Origin: Rhizobium sp. Leaf306
GTDB taxonomy: Bacteria; Pseudomonadota; Alphaproteobacteria; Rhizobiales; Rhizobiaceae
Assembly: GCF_001423425.1 (NCBI RefSeq)
Contig: NZ_LMNX01000006.1
Location: 2,390-66,389 of the forward strand
Length of the DNA stretch: 64,000 bases
Reading direction: 5' to 3'
The notes under the pieces were generated by a model. That model was not told where the DNA came from. It saw only the letters and a program-made list of their open reading frames with translations, and ran no database searches. This document shows, piece by piece, positions 48,111 through 56,863 of the stretch (position 1 is the stretch's first letter; each line of letters begins with the position of its first letter). Both the position numbers and the translations under genes were made by a program.

Positions 48111-48548
48111 ATGGCCCGCATTGACCAGACCGATGATTGGCAGGATCGCCATGCGCCGACGATCAGCACGTTCGAGTCGCTGGCATTAGAAGCCTACAGC
48201 CACCTTCCGGACGAATTCCGCAAACTCACGACGAACCTCACCATTGAGGTCGAAGAATTTCCGGACGACGACGTTTTCGAAGACATGGCGCTGGAAACGC
48301 CGTTCGACCTTCTGGGCCTGTTCGAAGGACGTGGCATTTCGGAACGGTTTACGGTCGAAACCGGCGAACTGCCCAATCGCATCCGGCTCTATCGCCGGCC
48401 TATCCTCGATTACTGGGCGGAGAATGAGGAAACGCTGGGCGATATCATCACCCACGTCCTTATCCACGAGATCGGCCATCACTTCGGCCTGAGTGACGAC
48501 GACATGGAGCGCATCGAGGCGAGCGCCGAGGAAGCAAGCCAGCGCTGA
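48111..48548 (+). CDS. Metallopeptidase family protein (zincin-like, DUF1025)
   Basis: 145 residues from ATG 48111; GGAAGGAGATCCC lies directly before it, and upstream frame is not family-like. The zinc motif HEIGHHFGLSDDDM near the C-terminus is the extended H-E-x-x-H-x-x-G-x-x-D of minigluzincin-like proteins. The rest is a compact alpha/beta domain (FRKLTTNLTIEVEEFPDD). It is cytoplasmic by sequence. Substrate unknown. Confidence 0.9.
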   Translation: MARIDQTDDWQDRHAPTISTFESLALEAYSHLPDEFRKLTTNLTIEVEEFPDDDVFEDMALETPFDLLGLFEGRGISERFTVETGELPNRIRLYRRPILDYWAENEETLGDIITHVLIHEIGHHFGLSDDDMERIEASAEEASQR

Positions 48549-48582
48549 TCCAGCGCTGGCAGACACACCTCGGCCTAGCTTT

Positions 48583-48789
48583 TTACTGCTCGCCGAGCTT
48601 CATGTCGGGGCTGTATTCCTTGCCTTCTACGGTCTTCATCACGGCCTGGCCGCAATGCATCTCGCCCGTCTTGCCGTTGAAGGCGTAGCTTGGCGAACCG
48701 GAGAGTTCCCAGCCCTTGTTCAGCGCCGCCGTCACCCGGTGACAAAAGGCGGCATCGTCAGGACCGGTGATGAAACGATATACTTTCAT
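48583..48789 (-). CDS. DUF1737 small protein
   Basis: 68 residues. The N-terminal part MKVYRFITGPDDAAFCHRV with LNKGWELSGSPSYAF is the DUF1737 pattern ('Y+.ltg.d...f...V...L..GW.l.G.p'). It overlaps the CoA-ester lyase gene start-to-stop by 4 nt and is probably co-translated with it. Function unknown. Confidence 0.85.
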   Translation of the reverse strand: MKVYRFITGPDDAAFCHRVTAALNKGWELSGSPSYAFNGKTGEMHCGQAVMKTVEGKEYSPDMKLGEQ

Positions 48790-49661
48790 GGCTTTCTCTT
48801 TCTGTTGGCGATGACCGCCGCGCTGGCGACGAGCTTTTCCGCATCTTCGAGATGCAGACGCTCGACCATGCGACCGTCGAGGTTGATGACGTTGAGCGTT
48901 TCGGCTCCCGGCTGGCGGAAGGCCTCGATGATGGCGCGCGCCTCTTCAAGCGCATCATCATCAGGACCGAAATGACGGTTGGCCGCGTCGATCTGCGCCG
49001 GATGGATCAGCATCTTGCCTGAAAATCCCATGGCGCGGCCCTGGGCGCACTCGGCTTCGAACGCGACTTCGTCCTTGAAATCGTTAAAGACGCTGTCGAT
49101 CACATCGACACCATAGGCCCTGCCCGCCAGCACGACCTGCATCAACCAGGGTATGAGATTGGCCCGCCCCGGTTGCGGCAAAACACCCGTTGCCTTGCGA
49201 AGATCGTTGAGCCCCACGACGAGGCATTTGATCCGTCCGCCCACGCTCGAGATTTCGGCGGCGTTGAGGACGCCGAGCGGCGTTTCGATCATCGCCCAGA
49301 TAGAGACCCTCTCCGGCACGCCCGCCTGAGAAAGGCGCTCGGCGATCACCCGGACGTCGTCCGCATGCTCAACCTTGGGAATGACCACCGCATCCGGCAG
49401 AAGTTCGACGATGAGCTCGAGATCCGCAGGACCGAATTCGCTTTTGAGCGGATTGATCCGGATAGCCGTCTCGAGACCATCGGAATTCAGCTCGGCAAAG
49501 CTTCTGCGGAGGTTATCCCGCGCTTCCGCTTTCTGCGCGAATGCCACGGAATCCTCCAGATCGAAAATCACGCCGTCGCAGTCGAGCTGCGGGATTTTCG
49601 AAAGCGCACGGGTGTTGCTCGCGGGAACGCTCAGGAGCGAGCGCCGGATCAGAGCGGCCAT
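48786..49661 (-). CDS. HpcH/HpaI-family CoA ester lyase
   Basis: 291 residues. Opens with RRSLLSVPASNTRALSKIPQ and shows the metal/CoA motifs DGVIFDLEDSVA, VVIPKVEHADD, IWAMIETPLGVLNAAEI and GKMLIHPAQIDAAN, all typical of CitE-like / malyl-CoA lyase proteins. It would cleave a 3-hydroxyacyl-CoA such as malyl- or citramalyl-CoA. A stand-alone CitE-like gene, not part of a citrate lyase cluster. Substrate not decided by sequence. Confidence 0.92.
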   Translation of the reverse strand: MAALIRRSLLSVPASNTRALSKIPQLDCDGVIFDLEDSVAFAQKAEARDNLRRSFAELNSDGLETAIRINPLKSEFGPADLELIVELLPDAVVIPKVEHADDVRVIAERLSQAGVPERVSIWAMIETPLGVLNAAEISSVGGRIKCLVVGLNDLRKATGVLPQPGRANLIPWLMQVVLAGRAYGVDVIDSVFNDFKDEVAFEAECAQGRAMGFSGKMLIHPAQIDAANRHFGPDDDALEEARAIIEAFRQPGAETLNVINLDGRMVERLHLEDAEKLVASAAVIANRKRKP

Positions 49662-49804
49662 CGCTTCGGGACCATGTAATCATTGGGAAAAGTCATAACG
49701 TGGTTGTGACAAGCTTTTTGGCCCTCGGCAAGACAGGAGGTCGTGAAACCACTTGTAAGCGGGGCCGGCCGGTCCCACATTTCAGACGTTGAAAGGTATG
49801 ATCC

Positions 49805-50047
49805 ATGCAAAACATTCGTGCATTTTTCGTCGTCGCCTCAGCTATTGCGGTGCTTGCCATGGCGGCGCTCTTTACAGCGTCTCTGACCGTCGCATTTGCC
49901 GGCATTCTCGTCCTTCTTTCAATTGGTAGGGCGATCTCGACCAGGTTGAACCCTGTACCCGTGCGAGCGAAATCGTTCGGACCAAAGCCGGCCAGCCGCG
50001 ATATCCGTGTGTGGAACGACGGCCGCGGTACCATCATCGACCTCTAG
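49805..50047 (+). CDS. Small membrane protein of unknown function
   Basis: 80 residues with GAAAGGTATGATCC before ATG 49805. Two hydrophobic segments (about 7-25 and 27-43) are followed by a polar tail ending WNDGRGTIIDL. It may be a small inner-membrane protein. Family not recognised; the ribosome site and the codon use like its neighbours support a real gene. Confidence 0.65.
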   Translation: MQNIRAFFVVASAIAVLAMAALFTASLTVAFAGILVLLSIGRAISTRLNPVPVRAKSFGPKPASRDIRVWNDGRGTIIDL

Positions 50048-50173
50048 CGTCATCATGTTCGCTCCGCCTGCGCGCTCTGGCGCAGCGGAGTACCGGTTGA
50101 ACGCATAATGCCCTTCAAATCGGCGGCAAATTGCTTTATTTGGCCTTCACGACAACTCCCTTGGAGGCAGATC

Positions 50174-50779
50174 ATGGACAAGTTCACGCAACTCACAGGC
50201 GTCGCAGCGCCGCTTCCGGTCGTCAACATCGACACCGACATGATCATTCCCAAGGACTACCTGAAGACGATCAAGCGAACCGGTCTCGGCAAGGGACTGT
50301 TTGCAGAATCCCGCTACAATCAGGATGGGTCAGAAAACCCGGATTTCATCCTGAACAAGCCGGCCTATCGCAATTCCAAGATCCTTGTGGCCGGCGACAA
50401 TTTCGGCTGCGGCTCTTCCCGCGAGCACGCGCCCTGGGCGCTTCTCGATTTCGGCATCCGTTGCGTGATCTCGACCAGCTTTGCCGACATTTTCTACAAT
50501 AACTGTTTCAAGAACGGCATCCTGCCGATCATCGTATCTCCGGAAGATCTCGAAAAGCTGCTCGATGACGCGGATCGCGGCTCCAATGCCGTCATTTCGA
50601 TCGATCTCGAAGCACAGAAGATCACCGGCCCGGATGGCGGCTCGCTGCATTTCGACATCGACCCCGGCCGCCGCCAGATCCTTCTCGAAGGTCTCGACGA
50701 TATTGCATCGACGCTGAAGAGCGACGCCGTGATCTCGAGTTTCGAGGACAAGAACAGCACGGAACGCCCCTGGCTCTGA
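50174..50779 (+). CDS. leuD: 3-isopropylmalate dehydratase small subunit
   Basis: 201 residues from ATG 50174 with TTGGAGGCAGATC upstream. The swivelling domain has [34 protein letters not shown] and [16 protein letters not shown], diagnostic for LeuD. It works with LeuC (not in this window) to isomerise isopropylmalate in leucine synthesis. A RidA-like gene and leuB follow on the same strand. Confidence 0.98.
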   Translation: MDKFTQLTGVAAPLPVVNIDTDMIIPKDYLKTIKRTGLGKGLFAESRYNQDGSENPDFILNKPAYRNSKILVAGDNFGCGSSREHAPWALLDFGIRCVISTSFADIFYNNCFKNGILPIIVSPEDLEKLLDDADRGSNAVISIDLEAQKITGPDGGSLHFDIDPGRRQILLEGLDDIASTLKSDAVISSFEDKNSTERPWL

Positions 50780-50789
50780 GGGTCATCAG

Positions 50790-51179
50790 ATGGTCACGCA
50801 TATCTCCTCCGGATCACCCTTCGAAGCACGGATCGGCTATTCCCGCGCAGTTGTTGACCGTGACATGGTCTATGTCTCTGGCACGACGGGCTATGACTAT
50901 GCCCTGATGGTGATGCCTGACGATGTCGCTGACCAGACCCGCAACGCGCTCGCCACTATCGCAAAAGCGCTTGGCGAAGCCGGCAGCAGCCTGAAGGATG
51001 TGGTCCGCGTGCGCTATTATCTCGTCGACATGGCCGATTACGATTCTGTGGTCGAGGTCGTCGGATCGGCATTTGCCAGCATCCGTCCGGCAGCGACTAT
51101 GATCGTCTGCGGCCTCACCACCCCTGAAATGAAAATCGAGATCGAAGTGACCGCACGCATCGGTGCCGGCGCTTCCTGA
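50790..51179 (+). CDS. RidA-family (YjgF/YER057c/UK114) protein
   Basis: 129 residues, 10 bp after leuD. VYVSGTTGYDY, QTRNALATIAKALGEAGSSLKDVVRVRYYLVD and PAATMIVCGL are the family core. RidA proteins hydrolyse reactive enamine/imine intermediates formed by PLP enzymes and protect, among others, branched-chain amino-acid enzymes. The site between leuD and leuB fits such a role. The subfamily arginine that marks true RidA is not clear here, so deaminase activity is uncertain. Confidence 0.9.
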   Translation: MVTHISSGSPFEARIGYSRAVVDRDMVYVSGTTGYDYALMVMPDDVADQTRNALATIAKALGEAGSSLKDVVRVRYYLVDMADYDSVVEVVGSAFASIRPAATMIVCGLTTPEMKIEIEVTARIGAGAS

Positions 51180-51224
51180 AACAGCTGCCCAACCGCCGCC
51201 TGAACAATCAAGGACATCTGCACA

Positions 51225-52334
51225 ATGGCAAAACACCTTTTCCTGCTTCCCGGTGATGGCATCGGTCCAGAGGCCATTGGCGAAGTGCGCAAGATCATCG
51301 CCCATATGAACGACGCCATGAGTGCCGATTTCGTCACCGACGAAGGTCTGGTCGGCGGCTGCGCCTATGATGCGCATGGCGCCGCCATTTCCGACGCGGA
51401 TATGGAAAAAGCGATGGCGGCCGATGCCGTCCTGTTCGGCGCCGTCGGCGGTCCGAAATGGGATAGTGTGCCCTATGAGGTGCGCCCGGAAGCCGGCCTG
51501 CTGCGTCTGCGCAAGGATATGGAGCTTTTCGCAAATCTGCGCCCGGCCATCTGCTATCCGGCGCTTGCCGCCGCTTCTTCGCTGAAACCCGAACTGGTGG
51601 ACGGGCTCGACATCCTGATCATCCGCGAACTGACCGGCGGCGTCTATTTCGGTGAGCCGAAGGAAATCATCGATCTCGGCAACGGCCAGAAGCGCGGCAT
51701 CGATACCCAGATCTACGACACCTACGAGATCGAACGCATCGCAGGCGTTGCTTTCGAACTGGCGCGCACCCGCAAGAATGCCGTGTGCTCGATGGAAAAG
51801 CGCAACGTGATGAAATCCGGCGTGCTGTGGAACCAGGTCGTCACCGAGATCCACAAGGCCAAGTATTCCGATGTGAAGCTGGACCACATGCTGGCCGATG
51901 CCGGCGGCATGCAGCTGGTTCGCGCGCCGAAACAGTTCGACGTCATCGTCACCGACAACCTGTTCGGCGACATGCTGTCTGATGTTGCGGCCATGCTGAC
52001 GGGTTCGCTCGGCATGCTGCCGTCCGCGTCCCTCGGCGCACCCGATGGCAAGACCGGCAAGCGCAAGGCGCTGTACGAGCCGGTCCATGGTTCGGCACCG
52101 GATATTGCCGGCAAGGGCATTGCCAACCCGATCGCCATGATCGCGTCCTTTGCCATGTGTCTTCGCTATTCCTTCAACATGATCACTGAAGCCGACAACC
52201 TGGAAAAGGCGATCGCCAACGTTCTCGACCAGGGCATCCGCACCGGCGACATCATGGCCGACGGCTGCCGCCAGGTCGGCACCGGCGACATGGGCGACGC
52301 CATCCTCAAGGAATTTGCCGGCCTCTCGGCCTGA
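51225..52334 (+). CDS. leuB: 3-isopropylmalate dehydrogenase
   Basis: 369 residues, complete. [30 protein letters not shown]-type loop ([17 protein letters not shown]), [12 protein letters not shown], the Mg-binding [20 protein letters not shown] and the NAD loop [17 protein letters not shown] are all present. It oxidises 3-isopropylmalate in leucine synthesis. It closes the leuD-ridA-leuB unit and is followed by a good terminator. Confidence 0.98.
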   Translation: MAKHLFLLPGDGIGPEAIGEVRKIIAHMNDAMSADFVTDEGLVGGCAYDAHGAAISDADMEKAMAADAVLFGAVGGPKWDSVPYEVRPEAGLLRLRKDMELFANLRPAICYPALAAASSLKPELVDGLDILIIRELTGGVYFGEPKEIIDLGNGQKRGIDTQIYDTYEIERIAGVAFELARTRKNAVCSMEKRNVMKSGVLWNQVVTEIHKAKYSDVKLDHMLADAGGMQLVRAPKQFDVIVTDNLFGDMLSDVAAMLTGSLGMLPSASLGAPDGKTGKRKALYEPVHGSAPDIAGKGIANPIAMIASFAMCLRYSFNMITEADNLEKAIANVLDQGIRTGDIMADGCRQVGTGDMGDAILKEFAGLSA

Positions 52335-52370
52335 GGCATCCCGCGAGGGGACCACTGCCCTGAAACGAAA

Positions 52371-52405
52371 AAGGGCCCGGCGTTTCCGCCGGGCCCTTCT
52401 TTTTT
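52371..52405 (+). terminator. Rho-independent terminator after leuB
   Basis: AAGGGCCCGGCG-TTTC-CGCCGGGCCCTT followed by CTTTTTT. It sits between convergent leuB and the MFS gene; the A-run on the left side suggests it works in both directions. Confidence 0.95.
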
Positions 52406-52414
52406 GCTGACTGA

Positions 52415-54130
52415 TCAGTCGTTAAGATCGATATTGCGCCGGTCCTTCACGAAGACCGCGCCGATGATGATCGTGAGAACGGCAAAGCCGACCGGGTACC
52501 AGAGGCCGGCATAGATATCCCCGGTCGAGGCAACGATCGCGAAGGAGGTGGCCGGCAGCAGCCCGCCGAACCAGCCGTTGCCGATGTGATACGGCAGCGA
52601 CATGGCGGTATAGCGGATGCGTGTCGGGAAAAACTCCACCAGCGCCGCGGCGATCGGGCCGTAGACGATCGTCACATAGACGACCATGACCCAGAGAATG
52701 GCGATGACCGTCAAAGCCTGGGCATTGCCGAACACCGCGAAGAAGCCATCCACACGCACCTTGGCAGCATCGTTGGCGGCAGGGTAGCCGGCTGCCACGC
52801 TGGCCGGGCCGAGACGCTGGGCGAAGGTTTCGGTCTTGCCGTCCGGCAACGTCACATTGGCAACGGGAACGTCCGTGCCCGCCACGCTGACCGTGGTTGG
52901 CGCACCGGCGGCTGCTGGCACCAGCGTGTAGGTAAACGCCTGCTGCGACAACGTGCGTCGCGCGACGTCGCAGGGCTGCGTGAAGGTTCTGATACCAACC
53001 GGGTCGAACAGGGATCCGCATGTCGCCGGATCCGCCGAAACCTGGATCTGGACGTTTTTGATCGCTGCCGCGTAGGTCGGATTGGCGGTATTGGTCAATG
53101 CGTGGAATAGCGGGAAGTACGTGACCGCTGCGAGCGCGCAGCCTGCCAGAATGACCCATTTGCGGCCCACGCGGTCAGACAGCGCACCGAAGACGAGGAA
53201 GAATGGTGTGCCGAGAAGAAGCGACCAGGCAATCAGTACGTTCGCCGTCAGAAGGTCGACTTTCAGGATGCTCTGCAGGAAGAACAGCGCGTAGAACTGG
53301 CCGGTATACCAGACGACCGCCTGGCCGACGACAAGACCGAACAGTGCGATCAGCACGATCTTGCCGTTCTTCCAGGTGCCGAAGGCTTCCGTCAGCGGTG
53401 CCTTCGAACGGGTGCCTTCTTCCTTCATCTTCTGGAAGACGGGGGACTCGTTCATCTGCAAGCGGATGTAGATGGAGACGGCAAGCAGCAGTGCCGATCC
53501 GAGGAACGGAATGCGCCAGCCGCCCAGCAGACCGAATATGACCGGATAGCTTGTGGCAAAGGCTTCTTCACCCATGTTGACGCGCAGCGTCACGATGACG
53601 GCGAGCGACAGCAACAGGCCAAGCGTCGCCGTCGTCTGAATCCAGGCCGTGTAAAATCCGCGGCGACCGGGCGGGGCGTGCTCCGCCACATAGACAGCAG
53701 CACCACCGTATTCGCCACCAAGCGCCAGGCCCTGCAACATGCGCAGCGCGATGAGAAGGATGGGCGCCGTTGCACCAATCTGCTCGTAGCTCGGCAGAAG
53801 ACCGACAAAGAATGTCGATAGGCCCATGATCACGATCGTGACCAGGAAGGTATATTTGCGTCCGACAAGATCGCCGAGCCGTCCAAAGACCAGTGCGCCG
53901 AAGGGGCGGACGAGAAAGCCTGCAGCAAAGGCCAGCAGTGCAAAGATGGCCTGCGTGGCGGGCGGAAACGCCGAAAAGAACTGCCGGCCGATGATGACGG
54001 CAAGCGTTCCGTAGAGATAGAAATCATACCATTCGAAAATGGTACCCAGCGACGAGGCGAAGATGACCTTCTTTTCCTCGCGCGTCATGGGGCTAGCCTT
54101 CGTCCGGGCTGCCGTTGCGACGTGTGCCAT
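52415..54130 (-). CDS. MFS transporter of the metabolite:H+ symporter (MHS) family with a large extra loop
   Basis: 571 residues; GGGAGGACGACA precedes the ATG. The family motifs FASSLGTIFEWYDFYLYG, GRLGDLVGRKYTF and LGGEYGGAAVYVAEHAPPGRRG identify the MHS group (ProP, ShiA, KgtP type), which is usually ~430-450 residues. The excess comes from a hydrophilic insert at about 345-468 between two late membrane helices, with two cysteines (371, 387). By topology it would lie on the outer face. Substrate unknown, perhaps an organic acid or osmolyte. It stands alone, convergent with leuB. Confidence 0.9.
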   Translation of the reverse strand: MAHVATAARTKASPMTREEKKVIFASSLGTIFEWYDFYLYGTLAVIIGRQFFSAFPPATQAIFALLAFAAGFLVRPFGALVFGRLGDLVGRKYTFLVTIVIMGLSTFFVGLLPSYEQIGATAPILLIALRMLQGLALGGEYGGAAVYVAEHAPPGRRGFYTAWIQTTATLGLLLSLAVIVTLRVNMGEEAFATSYPVIFGLLGGWRIPFLGSALLLAVSIYIRLQMNESPVFQKMKEEGTRSKAPLTEAFGTWKNGKIVLIALFGLVVGQAVVWYTGQFYALFFLQSILKVDLLTANVLIAWSLLLGTPFFLVFGALSDRVGRKWVILAGCALAAVTYFPLFHALTNTANPTYAAAIKNVQIQVSADPATCGSLFDPVGIRTFTQPCDVARRTLSQQAFTYTLVPAAAGAPTTVSVAGTDVPVANVTLPDGKTETFAQRLGPASVAAGYPAANDAAKVRVDGFFAVFGNAQALTVIAILWVMVVYVTIVYGPIAAALVEFFPTRIRYTAMSLPYHIGNGWFGGLLPATSFAIVASTGDIYAGLWYPVGFAVLTIIIGAVFVKDRRNIDLND

Positions 54131-54292
54131 TGTCGTCCTCCCAACAAGATGAACTCCGTGCCTTCCTGTCCGGCCATTCTCCTCCTCGGCCAGACAGGTT
54201 AGCGCAATCGTTGCAGAGTGACAGAATTTGGCACGCCGGATGAGACATGCTTTCGGCTTATGACTTTCGTCTAATGACGTAGCTCGGAATGG

Positions 54293-55561
54293 TCAGGAGC
54301 GAAGCGCCTGGGCGGGCGACTGCCGATAGGCAAGAAGTGCCGGCACGGCCGAAAGGACCGCTGCAAAGCCCAGCAGAAAAAGTGCCAGACGTACGTCGTC
54401 TCTCGTGAACCCGACCGGCAGGATGACCCCGCTTTTCGCGGTAAACAGATGGGCGCCGAACTGCGCCGCCAGTAGCCCGCAGACGAAGCCGAGCCCGATG
54501 CCAAGCGCAACCAGGAGAAGAAGCTCCAGCCACACGATGAGGAACACGGCGACGCGCGGTGCCCCGAACGCGCGCAGCGCGCCGATCTGCCGGCGCCGTT
54601 GCCCCACATGGATCACCGTCACCAGCACCAGTGCCGCCGCGACAAGAGCCTGAGATCCCGCAGCGACCGCACTCAACACCATTTTCGCATCGCCAAGCGT
54701 TGCATAAAGGCCGGTCAGCACCTCGCCGGGAAAGACCGCCACCGTGCCATTGCCGCGATAGGCCTGACGCAGGCGATAAGCGTCGGCAATCGACTTCGGT
54801 TTGACCAAAATGGCCGGCAGGCCGGGGGTATCAGCGCCGAAATCCTCAACGATCGGCGCATCCGGATCGATGCCGCCGTGGTGATGGTCTTCGTCATGGG
54901 TGGCAGAGGCGACAGTTGCCGCAGGCTCCGTGCCTCCGTCCTCGTGCTCAGGTTCGTCGCCGAGACCATGGACATGCCATACGGCCTGGATCGGCACGAG
55001 AATGGCGCGGTCCCAAGGCGTGCCGGTAGGTTTCAGCTTGCCCACGACCTTGTATGCGATGTCCGTATGGGTTGGACCACCGGTTTCGGCTGTTCCATGC
55101 ATCGGCTTGACGACGGCACCGACCGGAAGAGTGACGGAAGCGCCGAGAACCGCTTCGCCTTCCGCGGCAAACAAGCGCCCCTCGCCAAAGCCTGGCGTCG
55201 TGCTGGTCACAAGCGTCGTCGTCGTTCCCACGATCGGATAGCCGGCAAAGGAATCGCCGAAACCGACGGGAGCTGCCCAGGCGACGCGCGGATCGGCGGC
55301 AAGTTTCGAAAGTAGCTCTCCATCGACCAGCGGCAGCGGCGCGGGCTGGAGAAAGATCGAGGAGAGGATCAGCTGCGTTTCGCTGCCGGAGGCGCCGATC
55401 ACGAGATCGAACTTGTCGGCGGCACGCGCACTGCCGAGACGCAGCGACCGTTCCTGCAGGGTCACGGCAACCCCGAGCGCCGTAGCTAAGGCAACCAGAA
55501 GCACCACGACGGCGCAGCCCAGCCAGAGACGCCGCAGGTCGGCGATGATAAAACGGATCAT
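54293..55561 (-). CDS. FtsX/MacB-type ABC transporter permease with histidine-rich loop
   Basis: 422 residues. One N-terminal membrane helix (about 14-35), a large periplasmic domain and three C-terminal helices (from about 295) follow the FtsX-like layout. The periplasmic part has histidines at 196, 198, 206, 222 and 226-228 (VWHVHGLGDEPEHEDGG, then THDEDHHHGG), a likely metal-binding loop. It overlaps its ATPase gene by 4 nt, and an exported CxxC protein gene precedes both. MacB/Lol-type pairs move substrates by mechanotransmission rather than classic import. A role in zinc or copper handling is inferred from the histidines only. Confidence 0.88.
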   Translation of the reverse strand: MIRFIIADLRRLWLGCAVVVLLVALATALGVAVTLQERSLRLGSARAADKFDLVIGASGSETQLILSSIFLQPAPLPLVDGELLSKLAADPRVAWAAPVGFGDSFAGYPIVGTTTTLVTSTTPGFGEGRLFAAEGEAVLGASVTLPVGAVVKPMHGTAETGGPTHTDIAYKVVGKLKPTGTPWDRAILVPIQAVWHVHGLGDEPEHEDGGTEPAATVASATHDEDHHHGGIDPDAPIVEDFGADTPGLPAILVKPKSIADAYRLRQAYRGNGTVAVFPGEVLTGLYATLGDAKMVLSAVAAGSQALVAAALVLVTVIHVGQRRRQIGALRAFGAPRVAVFLIVWLELLLLVALGIGLGFVCGLLAAQFGAHLFTAKSGVILPVGFTRDDVRLALFLLGFAAVLSAVPALLAYRQSPAQALRS

Positions 55562-56247
55562 ACCGGCACCTTCCCGACAACATCATCGCCGACGATGCAC
55601 CCGCCCCTGAGCACGATGCGCCGGTCGAGGCGTTCGATCATGCGTTGGTCGTGCGTCGCCACAACAAGCGTGCTGCCGGCACCGGCCGCGACCGACAAAA
55701 GCAGATCCCCCACCGCCTCGCCGTTTTCGACATCGAGGCTTGCCGTCGGCTCGTCGGCAATGATGACACCCGGCTTGCGCAGCAACGCCCGGGCGATCGC
55801 TACCCGCTGCATCTCTCCGCGCGACATGGTCTCGACGGGCTGGCCGGTACGCTTCAACCCCACGGTCTCGATCAGCTCATGTGCTCTTTTCACCAAATCC
55901 GGGGTCGAGACCCGCGAAAGCCTTGCCGGCAGCAGCACGTTATCCAGCGCGGAGAGGCCCGCAAACAGATGGAAATCCTGCATCACGAGGCCCACATTTT
56001 CGGCCCGCCAGCGGTCTCGCCGGCCTTCCGACAGTCTGGCGATATCCTGCCCGCCCCAGACCACATGGCCGCTACCGACACGCTCCAGCCCCGCAATGAT
56101 ATTGAGAAGCGTGCTCTTGCCCGATCCCGACCCGCCCGTCAGCGCAACGCGGCTACCGGCGGCGATCTCAAGGTTCGCGATGGAAAGAACCGGTGTCGCC
56201 AGACCGGGAAACGAGACGGCGAGGGATTGCACCTTCAGAGGCATCAT
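55558..56247 (-). CDS. ABC transporter ATP-binding protein (LolD/MacB type)
   Basis: 229 residues. Walker A GGSGSGKSTLLNI at about 36-48, Q-loop VMQDFHLFAGLS, the signature as SRGEMQRVAIARALL (SRGEMQ in place of SGGQQQ), Walker B GVIIADEPTASLD and the H-loop VVATHDQRM are complete. It pairs with the FtsX-type permease whose start overlaps its stop. The tripartite unit is the exported CxxC protein, the ATPase and the permease. Confidence 0.95.
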   Translation of the reverse strand: MMPLKVQSLAVSFPGLATPVLSIANLEIAAGSRVALTGGSGSGKSTLLNIIAGLERVGSGHVVWGGQDIARLSEGRRDRWRAENVGLVMQDFHLFAGLSALDNVLLPARLSRVSTPDLVKRAHELIETVGLKRTGQPVETMSRGEMQRVAIARALLRKPGVIIADEPTASLDVENGEAVGDLLLSVAAGAGSTLVVATHDQRMIERLDRRIVLRGGCIVGDDVVGKVPV

Positions 56248-56251
56248 GTCT

Positions 56252-56722
56252 TCAGACCGTACCGTATTCCGCCTGTCGGATCCGCAGCAGGCTCACGAAG
56301 CCGGTGTCCGGATCGGTCCACGAGCCCATCTCGAGCGTGCCGCGCACCTCGATCGTCTGGCTTGGCTGGGTGAATGTCTGCTTCTCATCGAGATAGACAA
56401 CGACGATATTGTCCGGCCAGTCCGCATCGGTGGAGCAGAACGGGCAGATCGACATCGGCACTTCGGTCAGAACGAAGAACGAGGCTTCCGCCCTCAGCGG
56501 TGGCGCCATGAAACCGCGCATGGCGATCTCCTGGCCGTTCAGCCACTTGACCTTGTCGGAAAATTCCAGACCAAGAACGCTGACCTTGCCATAGAGTTCG
56601 TCGAAGGAAAGCCCGTTTTCTGCGCGGGCGGTTGCGCCTGATATCAGCAGCGGCAGGCCGGCAATGATGCCAAGCGAGGTCTTGAGCATCTGGCGACGGT
56701 CGACCATCTCGAGCGCTCCCAT
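56252..56722 (-). CDS. Exported CxxC protein of the ABC unit (DUF3299-like)
   Basis: 156 residues from ATG 56722, with GGGAGAGTGATC directly upstream; the frame is open further but without ribosome site. A Tat-type signal is present (DRRQMLKTSLGIIAGLPLL), cleaved after ATARA. The mature part has VLGLEFSDKVKWLNGQEIAMRGF and ICPFCSTDADW with the pair C93/C96, features I associate with DUF3299-type exported proteins. A metal- or thiol-related periplasmic role is likely given the CPFC motif and the His-rich permease next door. The family name is given with caution. Confidence 0.75.
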   Translation of the reverse strand: MGALEMVDRRQMLKTSLGIIAGLPLLISGATARAENGLSFDELYGKVSVLGLEFSDKVKWLNGQEIAMRGFMAPPLRAEASFFVLTEVPMSICPFCSTDADWPDNIVVVYLDEKQTFTQPSQTIEVRGTLEMGSWTDPDTGFVSLLRIRQAEYGTV

Positions 56723-56800
56723 GATCACTCTCCCGCGTTGATCACAGTCATCATCCAGCAGGTGAGTCATATCTTCAAGTCCCGCGATATCTCATTGGAC

Positions 56801-56828
56801 AGGGGGCATGCCACAGGACATGCCCCCT
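56801..56828 (-). terminator. Stem-loop after the alkaline phosphatase gene
   Basis: AGGGGGCATG-CCACAGGA-CATGCCCCCT, a 10-bp stem 36 bp beyond the phosphatase stop. Without a T-run in the leftward direction; termination strength uncertain. Confidence 0.55.
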
Positions 56829-56863
56829 CTTTCAGTCTTGTCGTTCATGCCCGATAGGTCTGA

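Noticed and set aside
50814-52355. 513-codon frame on the minus strand
   Set aside because: Shadow of leuB and the RidA gene.
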